Part shown: positions 13,527-24,440 of the stretch, in pieces | Layout: each line of letters opens with the position of its first letter | Numbering within the stretch: the stretch's first letter is position 1 | Origin: Myrica gale | Lineage: Eukaryota; Streptophyta; Magnoliopsida; Fagales; Myricaceae | DNA: 64,000 bases | Direction: 5' to 3' | Assembly: GCA_963930655.1 (NCBI GenBank) | Contig: OZ005600.1 | Span: 5,459,501 to 5,523,500, forward strand | The notes under the pieces: generated by a model | What the model was told of the DNA's origin: nothing | Database searches by the model: none | What the model saw: only the letters and a program-made list of their open reading frames with translations | Translations under genes and position numbers: made by a program

Positions 13527-14211
13527 TAGGGGTGTTCATTTGCACCGGCGGTGACCATTTTAACCGCTAAAACCGTCATCGTTACCGGTACTGTAATCGG
13601 TAAGGGTGGTTATTGTGCCTTAGCGGTGCGGTGGCGGTGTCAAATATGTGATTCCGTCAATTGCGGTAACGGTGACAGTTTTCACCAAACTGTCACCTAC
13701 ACTACCGTTAATCACCCGTAGTTAAGACTTCAGATGATTATTGATTATGTGACATACTTTTGTTGAGCTTTTGTTGAAATATGTTAGTTGGTTTATGTCA
13801 CATTGTTGGACACTTTTATTAGACTTTAATCTTTATGTTTTAATATGATATTATGTTGGACTTTTGAACAACTTATTATATTTGTTATGATTATTAATGA
13901 TTATGATATTATGTTTGAATATGTTATGATATTTGTCCATTTGATATGATTATTGGTTACAATATTATGTTAGAAATTTAAACAGTGAAAAAAAATGAAA
14001 AAGTGCAAGGAAAAGGTCTATTTTTTTTGGCACAACGATTATACGGTTTAAGCGGTTACCATATAACCATTACCGGTAATACCATCACCGACAAGAGCAG
14101 TTATTGTAACTTAGCGGTACGGTGACAGTGTCAATTATGTGATTTCGTTAATTGCGGTAACGGTGACGGTTTTTACCAAACCGTCACCTACATTACCGTT
14201 AACCACCCCTA
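13527..14211. mobile_element. non-autonomous hAT element, 685 bp, with 8-bp target duplication
   Basis: The ends are TAGGGGTG (left) and CACCCCTA (right). The flanking octamers are GCCAGTAA (13519-13526) and GCCGGTAA (14212-14219), identical at 7 of 8 positions. The interior has no transposase. Its two terminal regions are also direct duplicates: about 13561-13722 resembles about 14033-14211, both with CGGTAACGGTGACxGTTTT blocks and GCGGT/ACCGT subterminal repeats. It sits about 0.3 kb downstream of the Rab-GAP stop codon. Confidence 0.85.
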
Positions 14212-14219
14212 GCCGGTAA

Positions 14220-15195
14220 TATCAACAATGATCTAGTTATCCCATCCCATCACTGCTCTGCCCTGCTGCTCAATAGACCTTGCTGAGGGAACTTTAATTT
14301 GTTAATCACACTCTGTTTTTCTCTCCTTTAAGAGTATCAATCAATTTCTCTTTGGCTGTAAGGCTCTAGAGGATTTGATTTCTTTTGTTTAATTGATAGT
14401 TGCCTGCTTTTCTTTCCCGTGATGATAAGGTCAACTGAAATCAACTTGGATCATAAGCTAACCAGCCCATGAAAGTCATTTCAAATTGATATCAACTTTC
14501 GCGAGAAACAATCTATTAGTTGAGTCAACGTGGCAACCAAAAGGGTAAAAAACAAACAAACAAAAGACTTGCTATTTACGTAATCCTAGGTTGAACCTTA
14601 TTAATTATTATTTATTATCTTCCACCCTTGCGTATTTTGCTCAGACTTCCACTTTTGCTTTTGTCAAACTGATCCGGCCAAGAAATGGAAAACAGAAGAA
14701 AGGTAAAACCGACCTGGCTTAGAAAAAGAAAAAGAAAACCGAACCGGCTCAGAAAAGGGGCGAAAAGAAGAAAGTGAACCGTTAAAATTCGCGCCACGAA
14801 CGTAACGTACGGTACGTTTAGGAAAAAAGGGAAGGGTAATATCGTCCTTCTGCAATTATCGGCGGCTGAAATTTTTTTGGGAAAAGTTCCGAAGCCAACG
14901 AGGACAAGGAACTGAGAGAGGATTCTCGTTTTCATTTTGAAGCGTTGAAGGTTAGGGTTTCTTCGGACATCGCTGATTCTATAGTAGGTGAGTTCGTGAT
15001 TTTCCCTGTTGATATCTCTATTTATACATACTTCACTTGAAACCTTGCTTTCTGGTAGTTCCTGTTTTGTATTTCCCTTTTTCTTGGGGAAAATTTTCTT
15101 TGTTCTGAATCTTGTTAGTTGCGCCTCTTAAATTCTTCTGCTTCGTAAATTGTTGTGAATTAATTGTTTAAAAGTCACAACCCAAATTACAGGAA
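14220..15195 (+). promoter_or_regulatory. upstream region and leader intron of the YIF1 gene
   Basis: No gene is visible between the hAT element and the YIF1 start. A leader intron is likely from the GTGAGTTC donor at about 14988 to the acceptor TTACAG at 15187-15192, just before the ATG. The stretch upstream (14640-14940) is purine-rich on this strand and probably contains promoter and 5' UTR. Confidence 0.5.
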
Positions 15196-17463
15196 ATGCA
15201 CAACAACGTGGGGAAGCAGGCTGGGATGCCAAGACCGCCGACAAATTCCCAGCCCAATTCATTTGGGAATGCATTTTACGGTACAGGTTCAGGTCTCGTC
15301 GGAAGTGGATTGGGTGCATACGGAGAAAAACTATTAGGATCGAGCTCTGAATATGTGCACAGCAACGTAAGTAGCATATAAAGCTATGATTTATAAGCGG
15401 CTGTTCCTATTTGGTCTTTAAACAAATCCGTTCTGTGATGACCTGAGTGTTGTATTATTGGCATTAATAAGGTTGTGCTCCAAGTTTACTAGTTTGTACG
15501 CCCATATGAGGGATCAGAAGGTGTTCAAGCAACCATTCAAGTTGTTGATTGGTCATCTAGCTTCCAAAGGGAAAATTAGAGTCTTTGTAATGTGGTGTGC
15601 AAAGGCATACAGAAAGCCTTATGGCTTGAAGCCCCTACCCTGAGATTCTAGTTATCTTGGAGAGCTGCAGAATTGGCAAAATTTGGCTGTCTTCCAAACC
15701 TGTTCATTTGATGGTGGCATGAGGGTCGATGTCAATTGAAGTGGCCTATGTTTTATCTAGCATTATAGTGCAGGATGTAGGGGACGTGACCATAAATTTG
15801 AAAGAAGACAGTAATTTTTCTTTTGATGCTCACCCTGTCATGGAACGTATGGAAGTTTACAAATCAGTTGGTCTAATGAAACAAACATTTTTTTATCTGA
15901 TTACCTTAAATGAGCAGAAAAAGGCTGGATTCAAATTAAGAGCAATATGGGAAGTTAAATGGACATATGGTTTTAAGTTTGGAAACTTTATACTTTGGGA
16001 CTGCGTGAAAAAGGAAGCAAGGGTCGGACTGGAGTATATTCGTTCCCATGTAGAATCGGTAACTGCTTTCCTCTTTAAACAATTGTTAAGCAACAAATAC
16101 ATATCTAGAGTGGTGTCTAAGATCCATAGCAGATACAATTAATAATCAGTTAAGCTGTAACCTCAACTAAGCTGGAATGGATAGAGGATTTTTTTTTTTT
16201 CAATTCATCAAAGTTTGCATCTTCTGTCATATGTGAATGCACTTTCTTGGTGTCATTCTTGATAGCTGTTAGTTCTTTGAATTGTTGTTCTTGTGTTCAA
16301 ACCTAACAGGTAAGTAGGTATTTCTCGGATCCGCAACACTATTTCCAAGTGAATGACCAATATGTGAGGAACAAATTAAAGGTTGTTCTGTTTCCTTTCC
16401 TGCACAAGGTAAGCACTCTTCACTCTGTTTCTTCTAGTGACACATTTTTTCTTCCCCTATATTTAAATCTTTCTGTTGCTTATTTGCTTTCTTCAGGGCC
16501 ACTGGACACGGACATCAGAGCCAGTGGAGGGCAGACTCTCTTACAAACCCCCAATTTATGATATAAATGCACCAGACCTCTACATTCCATTTATGGCATT
16601 TGGTACCTACGTGGTTCTTGCTGGCTTCTCATTGGGTCTTCATGGAAAGTAAGGGACTGCTTTTTTTTTGGTGTGCGTGTGTTGTGGTGGGGTGTTAATT
16701 CGTCTTACAAGGTATGGTTACTTCACATCTTGTATACCAAAAAAAAGCAAAATTTCTATATGCACTAATCATGCTGCGTTATCTCTCTTTCTATACTATA
16801 TGAAGTTTTCTTATTTGCAATTCTAATTCACAACACACACACACACACACACAAGCAATCCGATTTTCTCCAAACTGCTAATATTGACTGTAAATAATGA
16901 ATATTAGGCGATCTATTTGATAGTAGATTTGATAACTTTGGTGATTCAGATTCAATTTGGGTGATATCCCCGTGTTACGATGTTAAACACAAAATTATTC
17001 ATTTTTGTAATATCTCAACCCTTAGTCTCTTTTCTCTCTTTCTGTTATAGGGCTGAACTTTTTCTTAAAAATATCTTCATATATTGTCAGGTTTAGCCCA
17101 GAGGCTCTGAACTGGTTGTTCATCAAAGGATTGCTTGGGTGGTTTCTGCAAGTCACACTTCTGAAAGTGACCTTGCTTTCGTTGGGTAGTGGGGAGGCAC
17201 CGTTACTGGACGTTGTCGCTTATGCGGGTTATGCTTTCACAGGGATGTGCTTGGCTGTCCTTGGGAGTGTAATATGGGGATATTCGTACTATTTCTTGAT
17301 GCCTCTGACCTGCTTATGTATGGGTATCTTCTTGGTACGGACGATGAAGAGAGTCCTCTTTGCAGAGGTGAGAAGTTGCGATTCGAGCAAGCTCCACTAT
17401 CTGTTGCTCTGTATTGCTCTGGCTCAGTTCCCATTCTTCCTGTGGCTTGGCAAAATTTGTTAA
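15196..17463 (+). CDS. YIF1: YIF1-family Golgi membrane protein
   Basis: YIF1 proteins work with YIP1 at the ER-Golgi boundary and bind Rab GTPases. Exons 15196-15366, 16310-16408, 16497-16648 and 17091-17463 join into 264 residues, the usual size for the family. The N-terminal 55 residues are polar and rich in Gly, Ser and Asn ([20 protein letters not shown]). Next come the conserved cytosolic block [20 protein letters not shown] and the motif [20 protein letters not shown], then about five hydrophobic segments from [19 protein letters not shown] to the C-terminus. The last, [19 protein letters not shown], ends at the stop. Intron 1 contains a 137-codon open frame (15729-16142) that I regard as chance. 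I do not recall a YIF1 gene between the Rab-GAP and SAMDC genes in Arabidopsis. Confidence 0.92.
16832..16853 (+). repeat. AC microsatellite in YIF1 intron 3
   Basis: An uninterrupted AC dinucleotide run of about 11 units lies in the intron between the third and fourth coding exons. Confidence 0.9.
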
Positions 17464-17855
17464 TTCCTTCATTGGCTCCAATAATTTGCTACATCTTATG
17501 ATGTATTTAGAAAAATTGTGTACATAGTAGCCTCTTTAAAATTTAATGGGCAATTTTCATGATTTTATGCTCACTGATTACATCTTCCCAGAAGATTCGA
17601 CATTTATAAAACTCTCTAGTCTGTGTTCTGTATCACAAGTAATTGGAAGGCTAGTCATGTATACCCAACAGGATTAGGATCCTTTGTAATTTTTAGAGAG
17701 ACATAGACACTTGATCCTTGCAATTTAGTGAGACAGACACTTGTTCATGTAAAGTTTCAGAAGAAAGTACAGACCTTTATCCTACCCAACATGACAGCCC
17801 GATAATCTGAGATTCGCTCAAGTGCCTGTAACCTAAATGATAAATAGCCCCACAC

Positions 17856-17988
17856 ATCTCTGGCTTAGATAAAAAGGTGAAGATCAAAATCTCTTTACTC
17901 GGCAAATCTAAAGCTATGTCCACAGGGTTGGTCAGTCCAAATCTCTGGCTTAGATAAAAAGGTGGTGATCAAAATCTCTCTACTCAGC
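17856..17988 (+). repeat. two 48-bp direct repeats downstream of YIF1
   Basis: The block beginning ATCTCTGGCTTAGATAAAAA and ending CTACTCGGCA/CTACTCAGCA occurs at 17856-17903 and again at 17941-17988 with few differences. I see no coding function; it lies in the 3' flank of YIF1. The rest of 17464-18230 shows no gene. Confidence 0.8.
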
Positions 17989-18231
17989 ACTTCGAAAGCG
18001 ATTCCAGGCCACTTTGAATTAAAAATCTGAAGGGCTCCAAAGAACTTGTCAGACTTCGAATTTCGAAAGCTTATTCAGCCTTGTTTGCCAAGAAAGAATC
18101 GGATTTATAGATGCTGAGAAGTTGGCTCCCACACAATTAGCCAGAACGCAGAAAGTTCCAATCAAAGAAAAGGGAATCAGATGCTAACTACACATAATTA
18201 TTCAGAAGAACTTGATCACGTTACACATTTC

Positions 18232-18427
18232 GGGTGGGTTTGTTTTGTAAAATTTTAGTGTTGTTAAAATTTTAGGCTTTGGGTTTAGTGAAAAGTGAAG
18301 AGAGGTAATTTTTTAAATTTTTTGTAGTGAAAAGTAATGATTTGATGGGAGAGAGAGAGATTATATTGTAATATTTTATTGTGTTAAAATTTTAGAGGGT
18401 GTAAAATTTTACACCGCAAACGCAGCC
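18232..18427. mobile_element. MITE, 196 bp, TTC target duplication
   Basis: The left end GGGTGGGTTTGTTTTGTAAA pairs with the inverted right end near 18395-18427; on the other strand that end reads GGCTGCGTTTGCGGTGTAAA. TTC flanks both sides (18229-18231 and 18428-18430). The interior is AT-rich and non-coding. It resembles Harbinger-type MITEs. Confidence 0.7.
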
Positions 18428-18861
18428 TTCGTGTAGTCGATGCTCGCTTTTCTTTCCCATTTAGCAGAAGATAAGATAGGTCGTCACTGGTCAACTTTTG
18501 GACGAAATAATACGTTGGTAGGGCCAACACGAAAACACCACCACAAGAGATATATCAATGCAATTAAACATCCAACCGTTCTCTTTCTTTCTATCTGTCT
18601 TTTTTTTTTCTCCGAAGTTTCTTTCTATCTGTCAAATAAACCAAACCCATAAAACAAGTAAAGCACCAGAGAAAAGTAAGAAGACCACCAAAGTAGCTTT
18701 TTCAGGTAGAGATGCGTTCATATTCCCCGCTGTGACTGGCACGATCAAAAAGAAAAATAAATCAAATCAGAAAAAGCAAATCTCGTAAGAAAAGACAATC
18801 GGGAAAGCAAATTCCTATCTGGTGAATAAAACGAGATAGTAGGAAAAAAGAAAAAAGAAAA

Positions 18862-19258
18862 GGCAATTTAGCATTTTAATCTTTAGATTTTACACATTTT
18901 TACATTTTAGTCATTGAGTTTTATTTTTTCAAATTTTAATCTCTGTGTTTACATTCTTTTATAAAATGGTCATTCCGTTAGTTTGTCGTCCATATGTTTA
19001 ACGAAGCTCTCTGACACGACAATTTGGAGCGGTCGACTGCTACATTTACCGGTCGATCGCTTCATGTAGCGGTCGACTGCTTGCTTTTTACACATATACC
19101 CGGTTAATCGCTTGATGTGTCGTTAAATATATAGACGATAGGCTGACGGAATGATTATTTTATAAAAAAATATAAACTAAAGAATTGAAATTTAAAAAAA
19201 AAAATGAAAGCCAACTACTGAAACATTAAAGCGTGTAAAATTCAACCACTAAAATGAT
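18862..19258. repeat. long-hairpin repeat with GGTCGAC core (copy 1)
   Basis: The two arms of roughly 140 bp are imperfect inverted repeats: the left arm contains TTTTATAAAATGGTCATTCCGT and the right arm its complement near 19145-19175. The centre (19025-19100) has several copies of GCGGTCGACTGCT and a GGTCGATCGC variant. The same plan occurs at 37160-37530. It would fold into a long stem if transcribed. It is probably a MITE or foldback element. Confidence 0.65.
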
Positions 19259-19487
19259 AAATTGAAAGAAGAAAAACAAGAAAGAACGCAAAGAAAAGAG
19301 AAGAGACAAAAAGAAACAGCTCAGAAACACCTGTCCACACGTGTCCAACAAACAATCCGTCTTATCGTCAACCGCACCCACTCAAATCTGACCCTTCCCA
19401 CTCCACGTCTCAGCCGCGCGTACCAGATTCGATTCTCTTTCACAGTGGTCCAGATTTCCTCTCATGCTTCCAGTTCCAGATCGAACC

Positions 19488-19670
19488 AAACTCCTCCCGT
19501 AATTTACTGCTTTACTAAATATAAAAAAATTCTTTTTTCTAAAAATCTTATCTCACAACGAATCTCTGAATGAGTCAACCCGCTCGGAGATAATCACACG
19601 TAATTAATTACAGATTTTGACATCAGCTTCCAATAAAAATCTAACCTGTCAATTGCATTAATTATCCTCC
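19488..19670 (+). repeat. direct repeat flanking SAMDC, upstream copy
   Basis: This segment shares two blocks with 24288-24440: TTTACTGCTTTACTAAA and, further on, ACAGATTTTGAC.TCAGCTTCC plus the following AATAAAAATCTAACCTGTC. The two copies are in the same orientation and bracket the SAMDC gene. The upstream copy lies near a CACGTG hexamer at 19338-19343. Confidence 0.75.
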
Positions 19671-20453
19671 TGCCTTCTTATCCTCCTGCTTACGGACCTG
19701 CCAAATAATATTTTTATTAATATCTTGGTGTATACGAGCGTTAATAAAGTTGTGACATTTTAGATTTATTTTTTAATAAATTTGAAAAAAAATTGACTCA
19801 TTTAAATTTTTTAAATGCAAACATAATTAACTCAAATTTTTGAAATATTTACAAATTCAAAGTTTTTTTTAAAAAAAGTAACCAATCCAAATTTTTTGAA
19901 TGCCAACATAACTAATTCAAAATTTTGAATGTAAATATAAAAAATTAGCTAAAATTATCTTTTTCTTCTTTCACTTTTTAACCCACTCTCGTAAACTATT
20001 TTTTTCAAAATCAAATAAACTCTAATCTATTTTAACTTTTAATATATTCTCAAAAAATTAAAAATATATATATTGATTTGCAAAGTAGAAGGCAAAAGAT
20101 GGTGCCAGAAAAAGTGGTCTACCTCTTACTATGAAGAAATTTTGAGAATCTCTTGTTGAAGTTTATTGGAATTTATGAAAAAATAAAAATATATGTTTAA
20201 AAATTAAAAAATTTAAAAAATATTTATTTTATTATAAATTTTAGACTCCAGAATTTTAGACAAACAAATAAAAATCACCGCTCATACTTTGAAGTTTTAG
20301 GAAAATGAGAAATGTTACTATCGTCCTTTCTGAATTTAGCAACGGCCGCCGATTTTCTAGAAAATCCTAAAAACCCGGTAGGCTATATATAAATAAGGGT
20401 ACGACAGGAATTGCACAACAAGTTGGCGTCCTCTTGATGGGCTCCTCTACCCC

Positions 20454-20461
20454 TATATAAA
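20454..20461 (+). promoter_or_regulatory. TATA box of SAMDC
   Basis: TATATAAA lies in the context CCCCTATATAAACACC, about 25-35 bases before the likely transcript start in the pyrimidine-rich stretch near 20485. The 5' leader is long and contains an intron. Confidence 0.75.
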
Positions 20462-20629
20462 CACCCTCGTTGCTCTTCTTTACACTCACGAATCTGAATT
20501 TTTTGGTATTTTGCGCCCTAGTTTGCCTTCTCTTTGAGCTTCTGTTTTCTAGCCTCCGGATCTTAGGGTTCGTTTTCCTTTTAAAGAGCCAGAATTAGTG
20601 GTCATTCCGTTTTCTTCCGATATCAATAG

Positions 20630-21331
20630 GTGAGATCCTGTTTTTACGCTTTGATTTTTTGATCTGTTTCTTCTTCATGTATCTTTGATTTGCGTTTTGC
20701 CTGGTTTTGACTTGAGATCCGTTCCAATCATAGGTTTTGATAGAGTTTTCGGAAGAAGAGGGAGTTTTGGAGGAGTATCTACCTTTTGATTGATATATAT
20801 ATATATAGTTCTGTTGCAAGTACCCGTTCTTGATTTGTTTTATTTTAGGTAATCTGCGATTTGTTTTATTTTGATTTAGCGTTTCTTTTATGTTTTGTTC
20901 AGTCTCTTTTATGTTTTATAGGATGATTTTGTAATAGTTTCTGTAAGAGCTTAAAGATTTGCTCGTTAATCTTGTTCGGCTATGTTTTTTTCGCTTTGTT
21001 GATTGTCCAGCAATTCTTAATAAATTTTTCGAGACTGTTATGTATTTTTGCGAATCCTTTTCTCTTTTTATGGGTGAAGAATTTCTTTCCTGTTTTCAAA
21101 GGTAGTTTGCTTTTACACTTTGTTGTGTTTTCGGTTAATGGAAGAAGCACTTACTCCTAAAAAAAATCTACCCGCCGAATGAACCATTAAAGAAGCAATT
21201 AGATTGATTTTATACCAGGCTCTCTTATGTCAAGAGAATGAAGATGTGATTTTGATCTCCTTTCTCTGTTTTCTGTTGGTGTTTCTAATGCAAATATGGC
21301 TGTTTCTAATATGTTTTTCTATATTTTTCAG
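20630..21331 (+). other. leader intron of SAMDC
   Basis: The donor is AATAG/GTGAGATCC at 20630 and the acceptor is TTTTTCAG at 21331, just before the uORF pair. The intron is T-rich. A leader intron followed by uORFs is the known architecture of plant SAMDC genes. Confidence 0.75.
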
Positions 21332-21343
21332 AGGCAAGACTGA

Positions 21344-21352
21344 ATGAACTAA
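21344..21352 (+). CDS. tiny uORF of SAMDC mRNA (Met-Asn-stop)
   Basis: ATG AAC TAA overlaps the start codon of the next uORF by one base (A at 21352). In plants the tiny uORF is known to let ribosomes reach the SAMDC start, while the overlapping small uORF represses it when polyamines are high. The overlap is seen directly; the function is from the family. Confidence 0.85.
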   Translation: MN

Positions 21353-21599
21353 TGGAGTCGAAAGGTGGGAAAAAGAAGTCTAGTAGTAGTAAATCCTTAA
21401 TCTACGAAGCTCCCCTTGGTTATAGCATTGAAGACTTGCGCCCTGCCGGTGGAATCAAGAAATTCAGATCAGCTGCTTACTCCAACGTATGTTTTGTGCT
21501 ACTTGATGTTCCCAAGTCTTCATTTTTTGGACGAACGGACGATTTTTTAATTTTGAATTTTGTGTTCTTTTTGTGCAGTGCGTGCGGAAACCATCCTGA
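21352..21599 (+). CDS. small uORF of SAMDC mRNA, 51 residues
   Basis: Exons 21352-21486 and 21579-21599 encode 51 residues, starting MESKGGKKKSSSSKSL and ending YSNCVRKPS. This is the conserved peptide uORF of plant S-adenosylmethionine decarboxylase transcripts. Its peptide sequence, including the C-terminal RKPS, causes ribosome stalling under high polyamine and so represses translation of the enzyme. The short second exon is needed to complete the RKPS end: reading through the 92-bp intron gives an unrelated tail. Confidence 0.93.
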
Positions 21600-21735
21600 G
21601 ATTACCGAAATTGTGAATTACCCATAGCTTTAGGATATTCATACAGCAAAATTCCTGCAGTCTATTCTCTTTTCTTCTTCACTTGTGCTCTCGTCCTCCC
21701 TCGTTGCAACTTCATTCTTTTCACATTGAGGCAAG

Positions 21736-22815
21736 ATGGCCTTGCCGGTTTCTGCCATTGGATTTGAAGGATATGAAAAGAGGCTCGAGGTATCGTTCTT
21801 CGAGCCTGGCATCTTCGCTGACCCTGGGGGCATTGGCCTTCGTGCTTTATCAAAAGCTCAATTAGATGAGATCCTAGAACCCGCTGAGTGCACTATTGTT
21901 GCTTCACTGTCAAACGATTATTTGGATTCTTATGTCCTCTCTGAGTCTAGCCTTTTTGTGTATCCATACAAAGTTATCATTAAAACTTGTGGGACTACCA
22001 AATTGCTTCTCTCTATCCCAGCAATCCTTAAATTGGCTAATTCTCTATCCCTTGGAGTAAAATCTGTGATATACACCAGAGGAAGCTTTATTTTTCCCGG
22101 GGCTCAGCCATCTCCTCACCGTAGCTTCTCAGAGGAAGTATCTGTTCTTGACAATCATTTTGGCAAGCTCGGTTTGGTCAGCAAGGCATATGTGATGGGT
22201 AGCCCTGAGAAATCACAGAAATGGCACGTTTACTCTGCTTCTGTAGAATTGGGGAGCCAGTCGAACCCTGTTTACACACTCGAGATGTGCATGACCGGTT
22301 TAGACCGAAAGAGGGCATCGGTTTTCTATAAAAGTCATGGTAGCTCAGCAGCTCTCATGACTAAACATTCTGGTATTAGGAAGATTCTTCCCCAATCTGA
22401 GATATGTGACTTTGAGTTCGATCCCTGTGGGTATTCCATGAATGCTATTGAAGGTTCTGCAATTTCTACAATCCATGTTACACCAGAAGATGGCTTCAGT
22501 TATGCAAGCTTTGAAGCAGCCGGGTATGACTTTGAAGATGTGAATTTGACTCAACTACTTGCGAGGGTTTTGGCTTGCTTCCAACCTACCGAGTTCTCTG
22601 TAGCTGTGCATACCGACATTGCTGGAAGGGAGCTTGGAAAGAAGTTCCCTCTGGACTTGAATGGCTACCATTGCGGTCACAAGAGTAATGAAGTTCTTGG
22701 ATCTGGCGGGTCTGTCACCTACCACAGCTTTAACAAGGCCGAAAGCTGTGGATCTCCCAGGTCAATCCTTAAATGCTGCTGGAGCGAGGACGAGAAGGAA
22801 GTTGAAGATTTGTAG
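21736..22815 (+). CDS. SAMDC: S-adenosylmethionine decarboxylase proenzyme
   Basis: Makes decarboxylated S-adenosylmethionine, the aminopropyl donor for spermidine and spermine. The gene has one uninterrupted coding exon of 359 residues, the typical plant length. The proenzyme self-cleavage site is in LSESSLFVY, between Glu70 and Ser71; Ser71 becomes the pyruvoyl cofactor. The catalytic cysteine is in IIKTCGTTK (Cys85). The N-terminus [13 protein letters not shown] contains conserved glutamates, and [17 protein letters not shown] is the conserved C-terminal core block. The start is chosen because the uORF ends 136 bases earlier and no nearer in-frame ATG fits. Translation is very probably controlled by the two uORFs. 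In Arabidopsis the paralogues are At3g02470 and At5g15950 (from memory). Confidence 0.97.
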   Translation: MALPVSAIGFEGYEKRLEVSFFEPGIFADPGGIGLRALSKAQLDEILEPAECTIVASLSNDYLDSYVLSESSLFVYPYKVIIKTCGTTKLLLSIPAILKLANSLSLGVKSVIYTRGSFIFPGAQPSPHRSFSEEVSVLDNHFGKLGLVSKAYVMGSPEKSQKWHVYSASVELGSQSNPVYTLEMCMTGLDRKRASVFYKSHGSSAALMTKHSGIRKILPQSEICDFEFDPCGYSMNAIEGSAISTIHVTPEDGFSYASFEAAGYDFEDVNLTQLLARVLACFQPTEFSVAVHTDIAGRELGKKFPLDLNGYHCGHKSNEVLGSGGSVTYHSFNKAESCGSPRSILKCCWSEDEKEVEDL

Positions 22816-23523
22816 TGTTGTTTTACTTGTTTTACCTGAATAAAAGTTGTGGGGTTATTGCTGTGTCTGAGTAGCGTCTTGAGTATATGCTTTTATTATG
22901 TTTGAATATTTCTGCATTTCTAAGCACTGCGGTCCGTTTTTAGATGCTTATTGGATGTTTTTCCCGGGTACCGGAAAAGTATTGAACAACCACTATAATA
23001 ATAAATTTGCGTGCTATTCCTAGTATTATTGTGTCTATTCGTTGTGCGATTGTTTCCTTCTCCTTTTAACTAGAATTTATTGAATCGGGCAGGTGTATAA
23101 TTAAGCATGTTCTGTTCACATTAAAGTCTTTTTTTTGTCCAATACGTATTTACATATTCAGAGAGTACTAACGTGAGACGATGGCAAACTTCGAATGCTT
23201 AGGTCGGTCTGGTTTGGTTTTGTTTTGTCTTGTTTGTGCCTTTTTTTTTCATTCACTGTATGAAACAGCATCCGCCTGCCAAACTTGACCCTGGCGAAAG
23301 AGCCAAAAGACGCGATTGTAAGTTAGGAGGAAAGGGCGTGGCTGTAAACACTGTATTTGAAAAGGTCATGAGACAGATGCCTTTTACCAAGAGAGAGGTG
23401 TCTGCCACCCAAGAAAAGAAATATAATTTGGCAATTGACAGCCATGGAAAATTCTTGGATGGCTACGCGCGCTCTGTATACGAAGATGCTTGGCTAGGCT
23501 ATGCGGCGATTGACTGGTTTAAT
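22816..23523. other. SAMDC 3' flank with an unassigned open frame
   Basis: The SAMDC 3' UTR occupies the first few hundred bases (an AATAAA-like GAATAAAAG lies near 22840). A plus-strand frame at 23230-23568 of up to 112 codons has plausible protein composition (KFLDGYARSVYEDAWLGYAA), but I recognise no family. It runs into the tandem repeat, so I do not call it a gene. Confidence 0.4.
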
Positions 23524-23813
23524 TTAAATGGAAAAATCCAGCACCACCAGTTTTGGAAGAAATTCTAACCATGAAATGGTATGAGGTGCTAGGTCATGCC
23601 CCACGTGTTTCTACTGTATACTTAAATGGAAAAATCCAGCACCACCAATTTTGGAAGAAATTCTAACCATGAAATGGTATGAGGTGCTAGGTCATGCCAC
23701 GTGTTTCTACTGTATACTTAAATGGAAAAATCCAGCACCACCAATTTTGGAAGAAATTCTAACCATGAAATAGTATGAGGTGCTAGGTCATGCCCCGTGT
23801 TTCTACTGTATAC
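23524..23813 (+). repeat. three-unit tandem repeat, 96-98 bp each
   Basis: Units are 23524-23621, 23622-23717 and 23718-23813, each starting TTAAATGGAAAAATCCAG and ending TTTCTACTGTATAC. Units 1 and 2 contain a CACGTG G-box (23602-23607 and 23698-23703), lost in unit 3 by a small deletion. The units are nearly identical, so the expansion is recent. There are no spacers, so this is not a CRISPR array. Confidence 0.92.
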
Positions 23814-23891
23814 GACGTCCCATAAAGCAGAGGTAGACAATTGATTTTGCATAAAGAAGACATATAGGCTTTCTTTATTCCCAATCATGAG

Positions 23892-24184
23892 TTAGGTTCG
23901 TTTTGGGTAAAAATGTAGGATTTTAGAGAAGTGAATTTTTATGTTGAATAAAATTTTATTAGTGTTTGTGTAAAGTTGAGAGATAAATGATTTGATGTAA
24001 TTGTTTAATAAAAAAGTATTGGAGTTATGTGAAAAAGTATAGAGAAAATTTATGTTAATAAAAAATTAAAAATTTGTTGGAGATTGTGTAAAATGTATTG
24101 GTGTTTATGTTTGAATTCTGAATATATTCGGTGATAGATTTGTAAATATACTTAGAATCCTGAAAAAGTGTGAAAACGAATATA
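23892..24184 (+). mobile_element. MITE, about 290 bp, inverted partner at 29219
   Basis: This AT-rich element has GTTCGTTTT-type inverted ends. The body, with TTTTATGTTGAATA, GATTTGATGTAATTG and GTGTAAAATGTATTGG blocks, matches the reverse complement of 29219-29515 over nearly its whole length. The two copies bracket the RRP7-like gene. Confidence 0.7.
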
Positions 24185-24287
24185 TCCATAATCTAATATT
24201 TTGTTTCCTTCGCTATGCCAGAGCGATTATGATGAACTCGAGCAAAAACAACCTAATACATTTCTGCTACATTAACCCAGATCAAAC

Positions 24288-24440
24288 AAAACTCCTACCT
24301 TAATTTACTGCTTTACTAAAGAAAAAAAAAATCAAAATTTTTTATGTTCTTTTTCTAAAATTTTCTCACAATTAATTACAGATTTTGACCTCAGCTTCCA
24401 ATAAAAATCTAACCTGTCAATTGCATTATAATTACAAAAA
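24288..24440 (+). repeat. direct repeat flanking SAMDC, downstream copy
   Basis: This is the partner of 19488-19670. It keeps TTTACTGCTTTACTAAA and the ACAGATTTTGACCTCAGCTT block in the same order and orientation, with a shortened middle. It lies between SAMDC and the 3' end of the RRP7-like gene. Confidence 0.75.

Noticed and set aside
15729..16142. 137-codon frame within YIF1 intron 1
   Set aside because: It lies entirely in an intron, overlaps an open frame on the other strand and has no domain.
23230..23568. 112-codon open frame as a gene
   Set aside because: No recognised family, weak start context, and the end runs into a tandem repeat. A protein search with a hit in several species would revive it.
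23524..23813. Possible CRISPR-like array
   Set aside because: Three long head-to-tail units without spacers in plant DNA; a plain tandem repeat.
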